A stretch of DNA of 64,000 nucleotides from Pegea sp. RAD2-039 (GCA_034620365.1 JAQGEQ010000298.1:1-64000); one strand, 5' to 3'; positions 47,534 through 59,465 are shown, numbered from the stretch's first letter. Numbers and translations are program-made. Notes: generated by a model from the sequence alone, not told the origin.

Positions 47534-49089
47534 ATGAAGTCTATTGTATTAGCTGTAGTAACAGTTTTGATTTATGCTGTGAATACTGCAGGTGAAAATA
47601 TTCGAATAATTTATTTTTAATAATATTTGAAAATTTATTTCTTCTTTAAAATAAACGCAAAGTAGTATGCTTGAAAAGAGAACCTCTTACTAACATATAT
47701 TCTCACAAATAGTATAATAATACTGATAATAGAAGTCTTTTAAATATTTATTGATACACATTCTGAATATTTAATAACGACATCAAACTAAATATTCTTT
47801 AATTTAGATGGAATCAAATGTGTAGAGTATGCTGATGAAGGAACAGAAAATAGAGAAAAAGTAAATATAATTACAAACGATGAAGCTGACTGTCCTGAAT
47901 CCACATCTTGCTACTTTACTATATTTAAATACCTTGATAGTAAGAACAAAGAATATACAATCCAAAAATTTTAAAATAAACAAACTTTAATTTCAATTCT
48001 AATTTTACTATTTGATAACTTTTAAAAAAGCGTTTTAAAAACTTACTATTCATTTTTAGAACTTAGTTTAGTTAGTAGAAGTTTGCTGATCAAAAGTAAA
48101 TTTTTAATCTCAATTGCAGCACCATCTACAATTTATATGGCATCCTGTGTCGCGATAGATGATAACTATTTTAGCGATCCGTCCTTTTGTGAAAGAGAAA
48201 TCTTAGAAACTTGCTCGCAAAACATCTGTTATGAAGATTTTTGTAATAATATTTTAATAATTCAGCCACCAACAACTCAGCTACCAACAACTCAGCTACC
48301 AATAACTCAGCCACCAACAACTGAGCCAACAACAACTCAGCAACCAACAACTCAGGCACCAACAACTCAGCTACCAACAACTCAGCCACCAACAACTCAG
48401 CTACCAACAACTCAGTCTCCAACAACTCAGCCACCAACAACTCAGCCACCAACAACTGAGGTTGAAACAACAGCTGAAACAACAACTTATACTTCACCAT
48501 CTTCAAGTATTACCTTCAATCTAATTGTTTAAACACAAGTTAATTTCATTCTAATCTGTTTTTAAGAATGTCCACCTCTTAGTAAAGATAGAACAGTTGA
48601 CTTCAATTGTTCAAGATTTTATGATGATTCATATAAATGTGGACGTCGCCCAGCCTGGTCTTGTGATTATTCTAGTTGGAGAGTTAATATGTTGGAATTG
48701 TTTTTAAAAGAAGTTGCAGACAAAATGTAAATTTACAAACTTTTTTTCAAATTTTTAACTTTTTTATTTTATATAACAAAATTTTTAGTCCTGAAGATAG
48801 TGATTTTAAACTTCCTAAATGTGTTAATGATGATGGCGTCAGTTGTGAATCATCAGAAAAATGTTGTTACATCTCCTACAGTGGATGTCAAATCTGTCAT
48901 TGCATCGACCATGATTACATTGGTAATTGATGAGTATTAATATTTGAAATAGTTTCTACTTGTTATCAATTGTTTACTAAAAGTGTATTAATGATTTTAG
49001 ATGAAACATATGTACAAAATATTTGGAAGCGAGATCAGCAATTATGGAGGAAGCTATACAAGTTATACATCGAAGTTTATCCTGGATAA
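47534..49089 (+). CDS. Secreted cysteine-rich protein with PTTQ mucin-like linker, copy A
   Basis: Six exons: 47,534-47,591, 47,808-47,939, 48,060-48,506, 48,567-48,726, 48,789-48,922 and 49,001-49,089, giving 339 residues. Exon 1 is a signal peptide (MKSIVLAVVTVLIYAVNTA). Exons 2-3 encode a cysteine-rich region (IKC, ADCPESTSCYF, ASC, FC, TC, ICYEDFCNN) whose closing C-x4-CN style recalls Ly6/uPAR-type domains; this is tentative. A Pro/Thr-rich stretch of about 13 PTTQ(L/P) units (48,258-48,450) follows, likely O-glycosylated. Exons 4-6 add a second cysteine-rich module (FNCSRFYDD, KCGRR, WSCDYSSW, CCYISYSGCQICHC). The donor at 48,507 (CAA|GTATTA) is chosen over the stop at 48,530 because it gives phase 1, matching exon 4. 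AATAAA at 49,267. A secreted or surface protein; partner unknown. Confidence 0.75.
48258..48450 (+). repeat. 15-bp coding minisatellite, about 13 units
   Basis: Tandem CTACCAACAACTCAG-type units encoding LPTTQ/PPTTQ within exon 3 of the copy A gene. Homologous to the roughly 120-unit array at 60,175-62,005. Confidence 0.95.
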
Positions 49090-50230
49090 TCTGACTATTT
49101 TAATACTTGTTAAACAAGCGAAATCTTCCACAATAGATTTCTTACATTAGTTACTTACTAACAATTGTAAATATATCAAAACTTTATTCTTTGTAAAAGT
49201 GCTAACTGTTGCAACTTGTATATTATAATTAAAAAATGTTTGACTAAATTCAGAAGAAGATTAAAAAATAAAACTAATATCCACTAATAGAGAAATGTTT
49301 CGATGGTAATTTTTGTTCCGTAAAAGTTAGCGATTTTACGAAAGTTCTTTCAATTTATTTGTTTTATTCAATGAAGCATAAGCTTCAATTTATTGAAGCA
49401 GAAGCAAAAAAAAGTAATTAACAAAAAATATAAAATTAAGTAAAAAAGAAGCTGGCAGCATTATACATAACTTGTTAACAAAATTGTCCAAATGTTATTT
49501 ATTTCAAACGATGTTAAATTTGTATATCTTGAAAGATTTGTGAATTTGGTGTGAAGCAACTGAACTAGTTCTGAATAAATAATTTTTTTATATGGATGCA
49601 TCTACATTACTTTTTCAAATTAATTAAAATTTGATATATGTAGTAAGCAAAACTGATTTAACAATTTTCTATAAGAATATTATTACATAAAGATTTTAAG
49701 TCAGATTTTTAGTTATTAGTAGCATCTTGTGAATAAGAATTGTTTTGGAAGACTTCTTGTTTAGACTTTCTTAAAACAGTTTATAGATTACTCAACAGTA
49801 ATTTAGTTATAGAAAATCATTTGGGCAAAACATTATTTGCTCATTTGACAAAGTTGAAATTTGACTCTTAATATCTGAAACATTGAATTAAATCCTGCAA
49901 AAGGCTTCTAAACTAAATAAAGGTAAATAGTTTCAGCTTTTTTATCTATTAGCTTGTTTGAATATAAACACAAACTATTTGAAATCCTGTCTATAGAAAA
50001 AATTATTAAGATCGAACAAATAGTTAAATAATTAGACAATTAAGTTCTTCAATGTCCAAGATGCACAGAAGACATGTAATTGAGTACATCAGAGTTTCAT
50101 TCTGATTTTAGTGTTCGTTATTCTAAAATCAAAAATGTAAAAATACAAATAATATTCAATAAAAGAAAAACTTTCTAAATAATCACCTCTAGTATACTTC
50201 AAATTGCATCTTTCAAGTAAGACAAAGTAC
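49090..50230. other. 3' flank of the mucin-like gene, no gene seen
   Basis: AT-rich, repeated at 62,634-63,770 with few differences. Confidence 0.6.
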
Positions 50231-50935
50231 AAGTCTAAAACAAATATCGACGTAAACCGCGCTTAGACACCATCGCCATGTGCATTCCAGAGAAAATTGT
50301 AGAATTCCTAACTTTAATGGATATATTAAAGTCATCAACACTACTACCTCTCTGTCTTGCTTCAAAATGAAGGTTAAGATGTACAATAGCGCACTGGAAG
50401 CTCTTGGAGTGAAGACTTATGACAGCAAAGACTGCTTCGAAAAAAGAAGCGTCAAGCGCATGTAAAGCACCAAAAACAATCTAGCAATTCTGAGATTTTG
50501 CGCAAAGCTAGAAAAGTATTTGTAGAGCTGCAAGAAAATGTGTCAATGAGTTTTGGCTGTAAAAAATCGAAGCTGTAGCAGCAATGGGTGACACCAAATC
50601 CGTTTATGATGGTGTTAGATGTGCAATTGAACCCACAAAACGTCTAACAGCCCCCCCCTCCCCCACAATCTGCCTCAGGATAAATTTTGTACAAAAATAA
50701 GAAACCAATAGGGAAGCACATGGAACATTTTAAACTCGTTTACTCACTAAAAACACCGTGATGAACACTATAATAGATAAAATGTAGCAACTACTAGTCA
50801 TACAAGATCTAGATTGTGGACCAACAAGAAAAGAACCCAGCAATGCCATTTCATCAATGGGTGTTGAGAAGCATCTGGTAGCGTTGGTAAAGTACCTAAT
50901 CTACTAAATGTCAAACTTGCTTTTAGTTCCTTCTC
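50231..50935 (+). mobile_element. Non-LTR retrotransposon fragment (linker before RT)
   Basis: Broken frames contain AAMGDTKSVYDGVR followed by AIEPTKRLTA, then MNTI, then DLDCGPTRKEPSNAISSMG. This order matches the region between endonuclease and reverse transcriptase of one group of non-LTR elements (family pattern: D...YDGIR...GP...K...L ... ELD..PT.EEL..AI..L..GK). No catalytic RT motif follows before 50,936. The ORF at 50,280-50,465 is part of this fragment or its flank. It is distinct from the CR1-like element at 1,720-4,345. Confidence 0.55.
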
Positions 50936-51664
50936 CGGATATCTTAATTAAATGTTGAAAAGAAGAGCATATATTTAAATTTATTTTATTAAAAAAAATT
51001 CAATTTTCTAGAAAATTCTTTTGTTTTGTTTACAGCTTTTATAAATGTTATATAATAGCTGGTATTAATCATTTCTATGGCCATTTACTCATCTATCAGT
51101 TGTTCCTGATTTTTTCCTTGTTTTCTACATTAATGTTAAGCTGTGATCCTTAAGATCTTTGCATTATCTTTCGGCAATCACAATGTTTCATGTTTGCTGT
51201 AAGAGTTGAACAATTTGTGATTTGCATCCATATGACAAATATACTTTACTTAATATTCAAAAAGATTATTGAAAGCATACCTCTTATAGTTTCTTACCCA
51301 GCTATTTTTCTATGGTAATCGCAGAACGTATGAACCGTAGATTATTTACCGCAAAGGTTTCTGAACATTGGGCGCTGTCAGTTCATTCTGCATTCTGACA
51401 GTTGAGTTTTTCATTGTTATTTGCCGAGTTTGTTAACAGGAAATTTTTGTAAGTTTTTTATTTAAACATGCTTTCATAGTGATATTAAAATTATTAATTT
51501 GAAGTGATTAATTCATTTTTTTTAATCTTTTAGTTTCTACAATTATACTTGAGATTTTTATTCATTAGATGATAACAATAATAATAAGTAATTTGTTAAA
51601 ATTTATTTTTTTATAAACTTTTTTTATAAACTTTTTTAGAAAGTGGTTGGATTATCAGTTGAAT
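50936..51664. other. End of right-arm-specific segment, no gene seen
   Basis: AT-rich, no left-arm counterpart and no recognised content. Confidence 0.5.
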
Positions 51665-51945
51665 AACTACATATATTGCAGGAAAACTTTTTCTCATTAT
51701 TTTTGTGTTTCCTTTTTATATAAGACTTCAAAACTCTTTCATTTCCAAAAATTTTCTCACAAAACTGGCAGTGATGAAGATAATTAGAGTTAAAGATTAA
51801 ACAGTATTGAAATATTTTTACGACTTTTTACTGTTTCTGGTAGTTTTTTACTGTTTTTGGTGTCTTTTCACAGTTTCAGGTATCTTAAACTGTTTCAGGT
51901 GTTATAGACTACTTAAAGAAAGATGCCAATGCAACTATCACTTGT
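51665..51945 (-). pseudogene. C2H2 zinc-finger exon relic (repeat family copy 3)
   Basis: Mirror of 9,853-10,127. On the minus strand it is better preserved than the other two copies: HHCQFCEKIFGNERVLKSYI then KRKH, then FSCNICSYSTDNPTTF before a stop. The first finger has Tyr where the first histidine should be, and the second finger is truncated. It derives from exon 6 of the homeodomain/C2H2 family. Confidence 0.6.
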
Positions 51946-53417
51946 GGTTTATGCTTAGATATCATCAATGATAAGATATTATCATTTATCTATCATAAAA
52001 CTTATTTGTTCAGTTGGTTTGCACTTGCATTATGACCAGTAGGTGTTGCAGCCAGATGTTTGACATTTTGTCATTACCAGGTGACTTCAATTTATGTTTC
52101 TTTTTCAGCCCCTGAGAAACTTTTACAACTGATATTAGATTCTACTGATACTTGGGTATATGTTTCATATCCTCAGCTTCTGTGAGAATCCATTCTTGTT
52201 ACTAGTTTCTTTATACTTTTGCTTAGTTGGTTTTGGTAGAAGTTTTTAGAGTTTTTATTAAATAATTGTTCCACAGGTTGTTGAAGTGAAAGTTGACAAG
52301 CCACAAAGAAGTAAATATTGATGCATGAGAAAGTTGTTACAGATGCATATTTGCAAATTCAAGTTTATTGTAGATACTTTTGACTATAAGAGGAACAGAT
52401 CTGATAATTTTTCTACTTTCTTTAAATGTTTCATTTATTCATAATGTTTTTATCACTTAATTATTATGTAAAGAACATATTGTTGCCTCTGGTAGTGTAT
52501 TCAGAGTTGTTTGTAGTATATTTAAAACGAATAACAGTAGAATATTTTACCGCATATGTTAATACCTTATCCACGCTAAGCTAGATCACTTTTATAACTT
52601 TGGTTATTTGCAACTTTTGTAGTTTAATAGAGCTCTCTATTAGAATAGTTTTAATTTATTCAAATGTATAATTGTTTTATTTTCAATTTGTCACCGATTT
52701 TCTTTGGTGTTATTGAATCCATAAGTCTAAAAATTTGTTTTTTTTTGTAGATATTAGTTGTTATATATTTAATTAAATTGATAGAAAAAGTATTTAAACT
52801 CCAAGTGCAGTTTATATACCAATAAATGGCATCACTTAAATAAAACTTTTACTACTTAGACAGAGGAATGTAAGTTAAATTGAAGAGAGAAGAAAAATTG
52901 GCTAAGTTATTTACTGTTGGTATAGTTCTCAATTTATTTCATAAAAAATTTCCTTTTAAGATTTATTTGGAATTTTTAAAGATTTAAGAGTTTATTTTAT
53001 TCGAATTCTACTGAAATAATTTGCTTAAATCTTACATAATATCACCAAACTTTATTTCTTAAATTTTAAAAGTTAAGTTACCAGATTATTTTAGTTGCTT
53101 TCCTAATCATTAAAAAACAGTCGTACACGATGTTTATTAATAAAAAGAATTTTAGCTTTTTACAACAAATGTTTATTCCAGTAAATTTTATTTTCAATGT
53201 TTTTTTAGCATAATTATAAAATAATTCATTCTATTTTGAAGTTTGTTTATAGATATTTTTATGCATTTTTATATTTAGATGTACATTAATAAACTGAAAT
53301 ATAAATTATATAATTAAAATTGTTTATATAAGTTATATAGAAAAACTTCTTTTTCAATTAAACTTGAGTTAAGCTTATTAATATTTCTTTTATAAACAGA
53401 CTTAGTAATTGATAATA
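51946..53417. other. Upstream of the right homeodomain/C2H2 gene, no gene seen
   Basis: Mirror of 8,386-9,852. Confidence 0.5.
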
Positions 53418-55968
53418 ATGGAAATTCATCAAGTTATTACAGCTGATTTGTGGTTACAAGAGAATAATTTTGCTGTAGCTGATCAAACTCCTGCAGATAA
53501 TTTTATTCTTCCCACTATTGAGTTGGAATTTATACAACAATTTTGTGCTTTCCCTTATCCATCAGAGGATCAACTAATTAAACTCTCTGAAAATTCTGGC
53601 TATTCATATAAATCGATTCAGCGTTGGTTTAACATGAAAAGGCTTCAGAATAACATAAGTTGGAGTTCTTCAGAAATACAATATGCAAAGTGTAAAATCA
53701 TAAAATATTATGAAGAAGAAATTAAAAATATTGGAGATAGTTTAAGGAAATTGGCTTCAAATGGTGATAATAACATCTCTGAAATTCCATCTAAGGAACC
53801 TGTTGCTTCTACAAGTCAAGGAGAAAACCTAAACACTGTATCTTCATCTGAAACCTTTGTAAGTATCTTTTTTTGTTTATATATATTTATTGTCAAAATG
53901 TTAGTTGTTTCTACATAAAAAAAATAATTTGATAGATGGTTTTAGTATTTTTTGTATGAATTTATTTTTAATCTTTTATAAATAAATAATCTAGATTGTA
54001 TAATTTTACTGGGATTCTTTTTTGCTTCCTAGCTTTGCAAGACAGAACCAATAGAAACTCAAGTTTATTATCAACCTAAACAAAAAGAAGATTTTAATTC
54101 TTCTAGTTTATTGGTTGAAGAAGGTAAATTTCAATTTTAAATGATCTTATGATGTTATATTATATGATTTTATTGTTTGTTTATGTTTTTGGTGTTTGGT
54201 TTTATAACTAAGTTATTTTAATATTGGAAGTTTAATATAATGAACTGAGAAAACCTTTGAAGTAATATTGTGGAAGTGTTTGATAAATCTTTTATTAAAC
54301 TGGTGTTTATAATTTTGATCTTTTAATAATCTAATGACTGTTATCATTATTGCCTGACCAAGAAATTGTGATACAGGTTTATATTCAACAAATTATATAA
54401 ATTTAAACAACAAATTTGTTTTAAAAGGATCAAAATCTGATAGTGAAAGTTGTGGTGGATATGAAAGTTGTTTCAATCAACCAGAGATTAAAAGAAGAAA
54501 GTTGGAAAGTAAAACTGTTTTAAGTACAACTTCTAAACTAAAGTTATAATGTTTCTAGTGTTATAAGTAATCACAAATAAGAAAATATTTATGACCAATA
54601 GTAACCCATTTACATTATAGATAATATATTATTATTAAATAATACTGATCTGTTTTGATAAGGAATAGCATTAAAACCCTTAACATGACCAATAGAACTT
54701 GCACTGGAGGTTTTTTAATTAATCTTATTGTTACAGAATGTCCTAAAGCCATTCAAGAACTACTTGATGATGATGTTGTTGATGAAGATCCAGTTAAAGA
54801 TGTTGTTGAAAGTAATGATTATGAAAATTTGGATGGAAATGTTCTTGAGGATGATGACCTAAATGATGTTAATTATTGCATTTTTGAAGATGGAAATAAG
54901 GATCACAGTGATAATACTTTGGATGGATGTGATGATGAAGATCACATTGATAATACTCTTGGTGATGGTGATAAAGATGACAATGAGGATACTGCAGATG
55001 ATAATGAAGAAATGCTTGAAAATGTTCTTGATAAAGAACATGAAGATTTAGAAGATGCCCCGATAGATGAAAACAAAAGTTAGAAGATATTTATTTAGTA
55101 AAATAATACTAAATTATTTATGAATTACTTTAATTGAAAAATCGAAAAAGTTAACTAATGTTATTCGTCATAAAGACAATCTCATGAATAACTACAAATA
55201 ACTTTTTACAGCTAAAAGTCCTCAGAAAGAAATCAAGAATCTGAAAAGGAATCCTGAATTACTCAAAAGAAGTAAATTAAACTTTTTCAATTATTTGTAA
55301 AAAAATATATCTTAGTAATGTTTCTAGTACTAGAATAAAATTAATTTTTGTAATAAAACAATTATTGTGCAGCTGATCTTTATCACTGCGAGTTTTGTGA
55401 AGACATTTTTGCTGATAAGAAAGTATTTGAAGTTCATCTTAAAAGAAAACATTCGCCTAATAAAAAGTATCGATGCAATCTCTGTGACTTTTCTGCGGAT
55501 TATAAATGCTATCTGAAACGACACCAAGTAACCCATAATAAAATGAAAAATTTTGTTTGTCGCTTGTGTGGAAAAAGCTTTGGACTAAAATGCAATCTCA
55601 ACAAGCATAATGAGTCAGTTCACTTAAAGGTGACGTATCAATGCGAGCTCTGCGAAAAATCGTTTAGCCACAAATCTAGCAAGCAACAACATATCCGTAA
55701 TACTCACCAGAAACAAAAAGATTTTGTTTGTAATCAATGTGGAAAGACATTTGGGCAATTATGTAGTCTTACAAGACACAAACGAATCCACACAGGCGAG
55801 AAGTTGTTTCATTGTAAGATTTGCTCAAAATCATTTTCGCGATCATCTACTCTGAAGCAACACGAGATCATCATCCACACCAGAAACTTCCCATATAACT
55901 GCAGTGTTTGTAAAAAAGGGTTTATGCGTCCTTCTGTTTTAAAAACACATCTGAGAAGTCACAATTGA
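53418..55968 (+). CDS. Homeodomain, acidic region, seven C2H2 fingers: right copy
   Basis: Six exons, 53,418-53,858, 54,033-54,123, 54,377-54,508, 54,737-55,078, 55,212-55,271 and 55,373-55,968, with all boundaries GT...AG and phases 0,1,1,1,1, giving 553 residues. The ATG at 53,418 is used; the upstream triplet at 53,409 is TTG. Exon 1: atypical homeodomain (about residues 25-80; PYPSEDQLIKLSENSGYSYK then SIQRWFNMKR). Exon 2: a KTEP motif. Exon 3: a basic IKRRKLE, a possible nuclear localisation signal. Exon 4: a highly acidic 114-residue stretch, possibly an activation region. Exon 6: seven C2H2 fingers with HTGEK between fingers 5 and 6. A nuclear DNA-binding regulator by family knowledge; targets unknown. 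Polyadenylation signal at 56,034. Compared with the left copy its exon 3 acceptor is intact, so this is the better functional candidate. Confidence 0.88.
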
Positions 55969-56816
55969 GTTTATGAAACTTTCATTTGTTTGATTTTTAG
56001 TTTATTTGTTGAAATTGTTTATTTTGTTGTTTTAATAAAAGTTTTAATTCGATTTGTTGTGATGTTAATTTGAGTCTTTAAAAAGTTTTTAGTTGAAAGA
56101 ATTGTAATTAATAAAATCGAATGATCAATAAACAATTAGTTTTAAATAATTAGATTAATTTTTAATTGAATCAATTAGTTACTAGCTAAACTGTCCTTTT
56201 AAGAAATTTACTTTTATCGCAACTTTCTAATGTCTTTTTAATGATCTTTATTATTGTCTTTCTAGACATCCTATCTGATGTTAACTTGGAACCCCGATTA
56301 GAAATATTTTGGAATTTTTATTTAAACTTAACAAAAGTTCATTTTTGAACTATCTTTAAAGTGTTTAAGCTAAAAGAGCTGTCTATAGACTCAAATATCA
56401 GTAGATGATGTTAGTTTGTTTGTATACGCAGATGAAATTCAGCCATTAGTTAGTTTGTATATTGAAATGATGATGACTCTTTATATAAAGCTTATCATCG
56501 GGTTAGCCTCCAGCAATTCAATATTGTTTACACATCATCTTGTTTGTTGACTAGATTAAGGATAGGAACTTTTAATTAACATCTTTATCTTAAGTGAATG
56601 TACAAAGCTCTCTTCTTGCTTTGTCAAATCAATCTCCATTGTGCTTCCCATTTCATATCAAACTCACTGCCACTTTTACCTCTCATAGAGAATTAATGGA
56701 CTTTATCTAAAAATTTACAAACACATCTTCCTAAACCAAAAAAGTCCCTGCGCTCTCTACAAAAAATTGGAATTCTAAGGGGCAGAAGATCTATTAAAAG
56801 TTTCAAATGTTTCGGA
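55969..56816. other. 3' flank of the right homeodomain/C2H2 gene
   Basis: Mirror of 4,987-5,836, with AATAAA at 56,034-56,039. No gene seen. Confidence 0.6.
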
Positions 56817-57280
56817 TCAGACTTCATTTAATGTTTTTACACAAAATAACCTCGGAAAAAAGTTCTTCTTCTCCATATACTGCAATTTGTTAAAAGTAAT
56901 TTTGTATCTCTGACGAACTAAGTAACTGCGGGTGAAAGGAAAACCTCTACCAAAAAATTTGCATACTAAATAAAAGAACCAAGCGAAATGAAACAATACA
57001 AAGTATAGGAAGGAAGTTCTAGCGCTACAAAGTTTGTATCTTGCTTCAGTTGGTTTTTTCTGCTGTAGTTGTGACAATCTATATGGAGTTCACTATTAAT
57101 CTTTGGGAAAACGCTCATAACTCTCCCGTCTCCATTTGTGAATGCTTCCATCCTGCTCTTCCTCACAGCGAGAAAGCTCTCGCTTACTTCTTGATCCCTG
57201 ATTAGATCCAGTAGAGCTTATTGTTTGTCCTGTCGCCCTTGAGCTAGAATCTATCTGCTTTCCCTTTTTTAGCTTTTCTA
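56817..57280 (-). other. Conserved unassigned segment, right copy
   Basis: Mirror of 4,531-4,986. One minus-strand frame (SSSRATGQTISSTGSNQGSR ... HKWRRESYERFPKD) is open here and broken in the left copy. No family is recognised. The palindrome ends about 35 bases beyond. Confidence 0.35.
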
Positions 57281-57315
57281 CTTTTTAATAACCAAAGCGT
57301 CAAGATGCTGATGCA

Positions 57316-57875
57316 AAGCAAAGACTCGTTGACAATTGTTTAATGAAAATAATCTTGCTGTAGTTATATGGCATCATTTTGAAAAGAAAAATAATTATTA
57401 CTGAAGGTTTAGATGTAGTAAATGTATCAGAAGTAATAATGTTGTTACAAACTAGTATAAAATGATTACACTAAATCATATTAAGCTGAAAAATTGTTGA
57501 TGGATGTCGTGTTAATTACCCTCAAATATGAGAGATCTAATTGCTGTTGTTGATTTATTATAAGAACGAAAGATTTATTCAGCTTGATGTTAAAGAAAAA
57601 CATTTCATTTTAACTTTTATGGTTGAAACTACGCATCATCTATGTTTAAATAATTCTGTACAAGCAGAAATAATCAATTCAGTTATTTGGAGCAGTATCT
57701 ACTTTTATACAAACTTTGCAGGATATAAATTACTCAAAGTATCGGTTTGTAATTTGTCAAATGCTTTTTAGCATCTTAATGAACCACTTGAACCTTGTAT
57801 GTGAATTATATCTAGAAATTTTATTTTATGAATTTATTTATTCGAGCTTAATAAGTTCAAAATTTGTCAACAAAA
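57316..57875. other. Unique sequence between palindrome end and direct repeat B
   Basis: No counterpart in either arm. A 76-codon frame at 57,541-57,771 has no true ATG at its start and no recognisable features. Confidence 0.4.
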
Positions 57876-59465
57876 AGTTAATAATTTCAAAACTTTATAT
57901 CCTTAACTTTTGAAGTTTTTAACCGAAAATAAGTCACGTATTATAGTTATACCAATTATATAAACTTATATATTATAGAAATATTAATATTCTTAAATTG
58001 AATCAAAATAAAAACTTGTCTCTGCTATGTTTTATTTTATAAGTCTTTAATAACTTGTATGAACTGAACATTGAGTTTTAATTTAGTAGAAGGAATTTTA
58101 AGAAATTTATGTTATATTTAATAAAAGTCGAGTAATTTTAAAACACATTTTATAAATTCGTTTAACATTTTTTATTTGAAAATTGATGATTGATTATCAA
58201 TGATTCATTGTTCACAGATGAACAGGAATTATTCATACACAAAATCAATCGTTAATACATTTGTGGTTACAATCGAATTTTTTGTTCTTCATTGTTTTAT
58301 AAGGATTAAAATCTCATTTCCTCCCAGCCTAAAATACACAATTTAATATATTCTTTATTAATTATATATAGTTTTATGTCAGAATCACTCGCGTTGTTCA
58401 AGCAGAAGTTGAACTGTTATAATATTACCAACATTGCCATTTCTAAACTGTGAATTTTTCCTTTTTTTAATATTATTATAATTCTAATTTAAAACAGATT
58501 GTATAAATTCTTTTTAATGCTTTTTATTCGAAGTTTGATATTAATAGCATTTGTTTAAACTTTCACAGATGAATGGAAATTATTCGAGCACAAAATTGAT
58601 TGTTAAAATAGTTCAATTTAGTACAGAGATATCAGACTTCTAAGGTTACTTATTGATTGATGTTAAAAAGCTTACAAGCAATGCTACTCGTCTAAATTTC
58701 TTTTTTTATAAAGTGACTTTTGGTATCAACATATAAAAAACTAATTAAAATTAATTGATTGAATAATTATTAATAAATAATCAACATTTTTGAATAAATA
58801 GTGAAATTTTGCATCATTGTTATTCATCGCGAAATTCTGGTTGCAATTGAAGTCTTTGTTCCTCATCCTTTTCATAATGATTAAAATCTCATTTCCTCCC
58901 AGCCTAAAATACACAATTTACTATATTCTTTACATGCTTGATAAAAGCAAAATTCAAATATAGAATTTCGTTTGTAGAATTTAGAATAACATTTTAACAA
59001 TGAAAATTCAACACTTTCTTCTATTTAAGATAACTATAAAAAAATTGTGTTTATTGGGAAAGCAAAAAAGTGTAGAATGGAATATTTATTTACTTAAAAT
59101 ATTTGAAGCATGAAACTTCCAGGAGTATTTAATAGTCTTTGTAAGATTGATCATAACCATTAAAAACGTTTTTATCATCTTACATGAAATAAGATCTAAC
59201 AAAAGAAATTCTATTTTTTGTTCTATTTTACCTTTATTAAGAAACTCTTTTTTTTAATATTACAAAGTAGAATAATAAGAAAGAAAAAAGATAATTTCAC
59301 TATTAAAACTAAGCATAGTCTAATCATTGTTGTAAAAAGAAAGTAGCTAAAAGTATTTCAATTTCTTTCGATTTTAGATAGTCTTATTGGTGGGACTTGA
59401 TTTTAAACTTTATTTTGAAAGATTTCAACTTAAATATTTAAAAGATTTTGCAGGATTTAACAGAA

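Larger units (their letters stand above)
45937..50460 (+). repeat. Direct repeat copy A containing the mucin-like gene
   Basis: From about 45,937 the sequence matches 57,876-64,000 in the same orientation, at an initial offset of about 11,935 bases, rising to about 13,545 after the expanded minisatellite. Copy B is cut by the window end, which corresponds to about 50,455 here; the true repeat may extend further, probably through the retrotransposon fragment. Confidence 0.92.
29650..57315. repeat. Right arm of the giant imperfect palindrome
   Basis: Inverted counterpart of 4,490-26,660. It is longer because of a 6.4 kb segment with no left-arm partner (about 45,230-51,665, carrying the mucin-like gene) and one additional six-exon cassette in the many-exon gene; it is shortened by the loss of about 19 satellite units. 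Outer homology stops near 57,315, just past a stretch matching left positions 4,490-4,530. Confidence 0.92.

Noticed and set aside
48507-48532. Reading the mucin-like gene as ending at the stop after FNLIV
   Set aside because: A donor at 48,507 in phase 1 joins exactly to the phase-1 acceptor at 48,567 and to two more conserved cysteine-rich exons, in both copies.
53409-53417. N-terminal extension (three extra residues) of the homeodomain exon
   Set aside because: The triplet at 53,409 is TTG; the first ATG is at 53,418, and the same holds at 8,385 in the left copy.
54859-55051. Short ORFs on both strands within the acidic exon
   Set aside because: Out-of-frame shadows of exon 4 of the right homeodomain/C2H2 gene.
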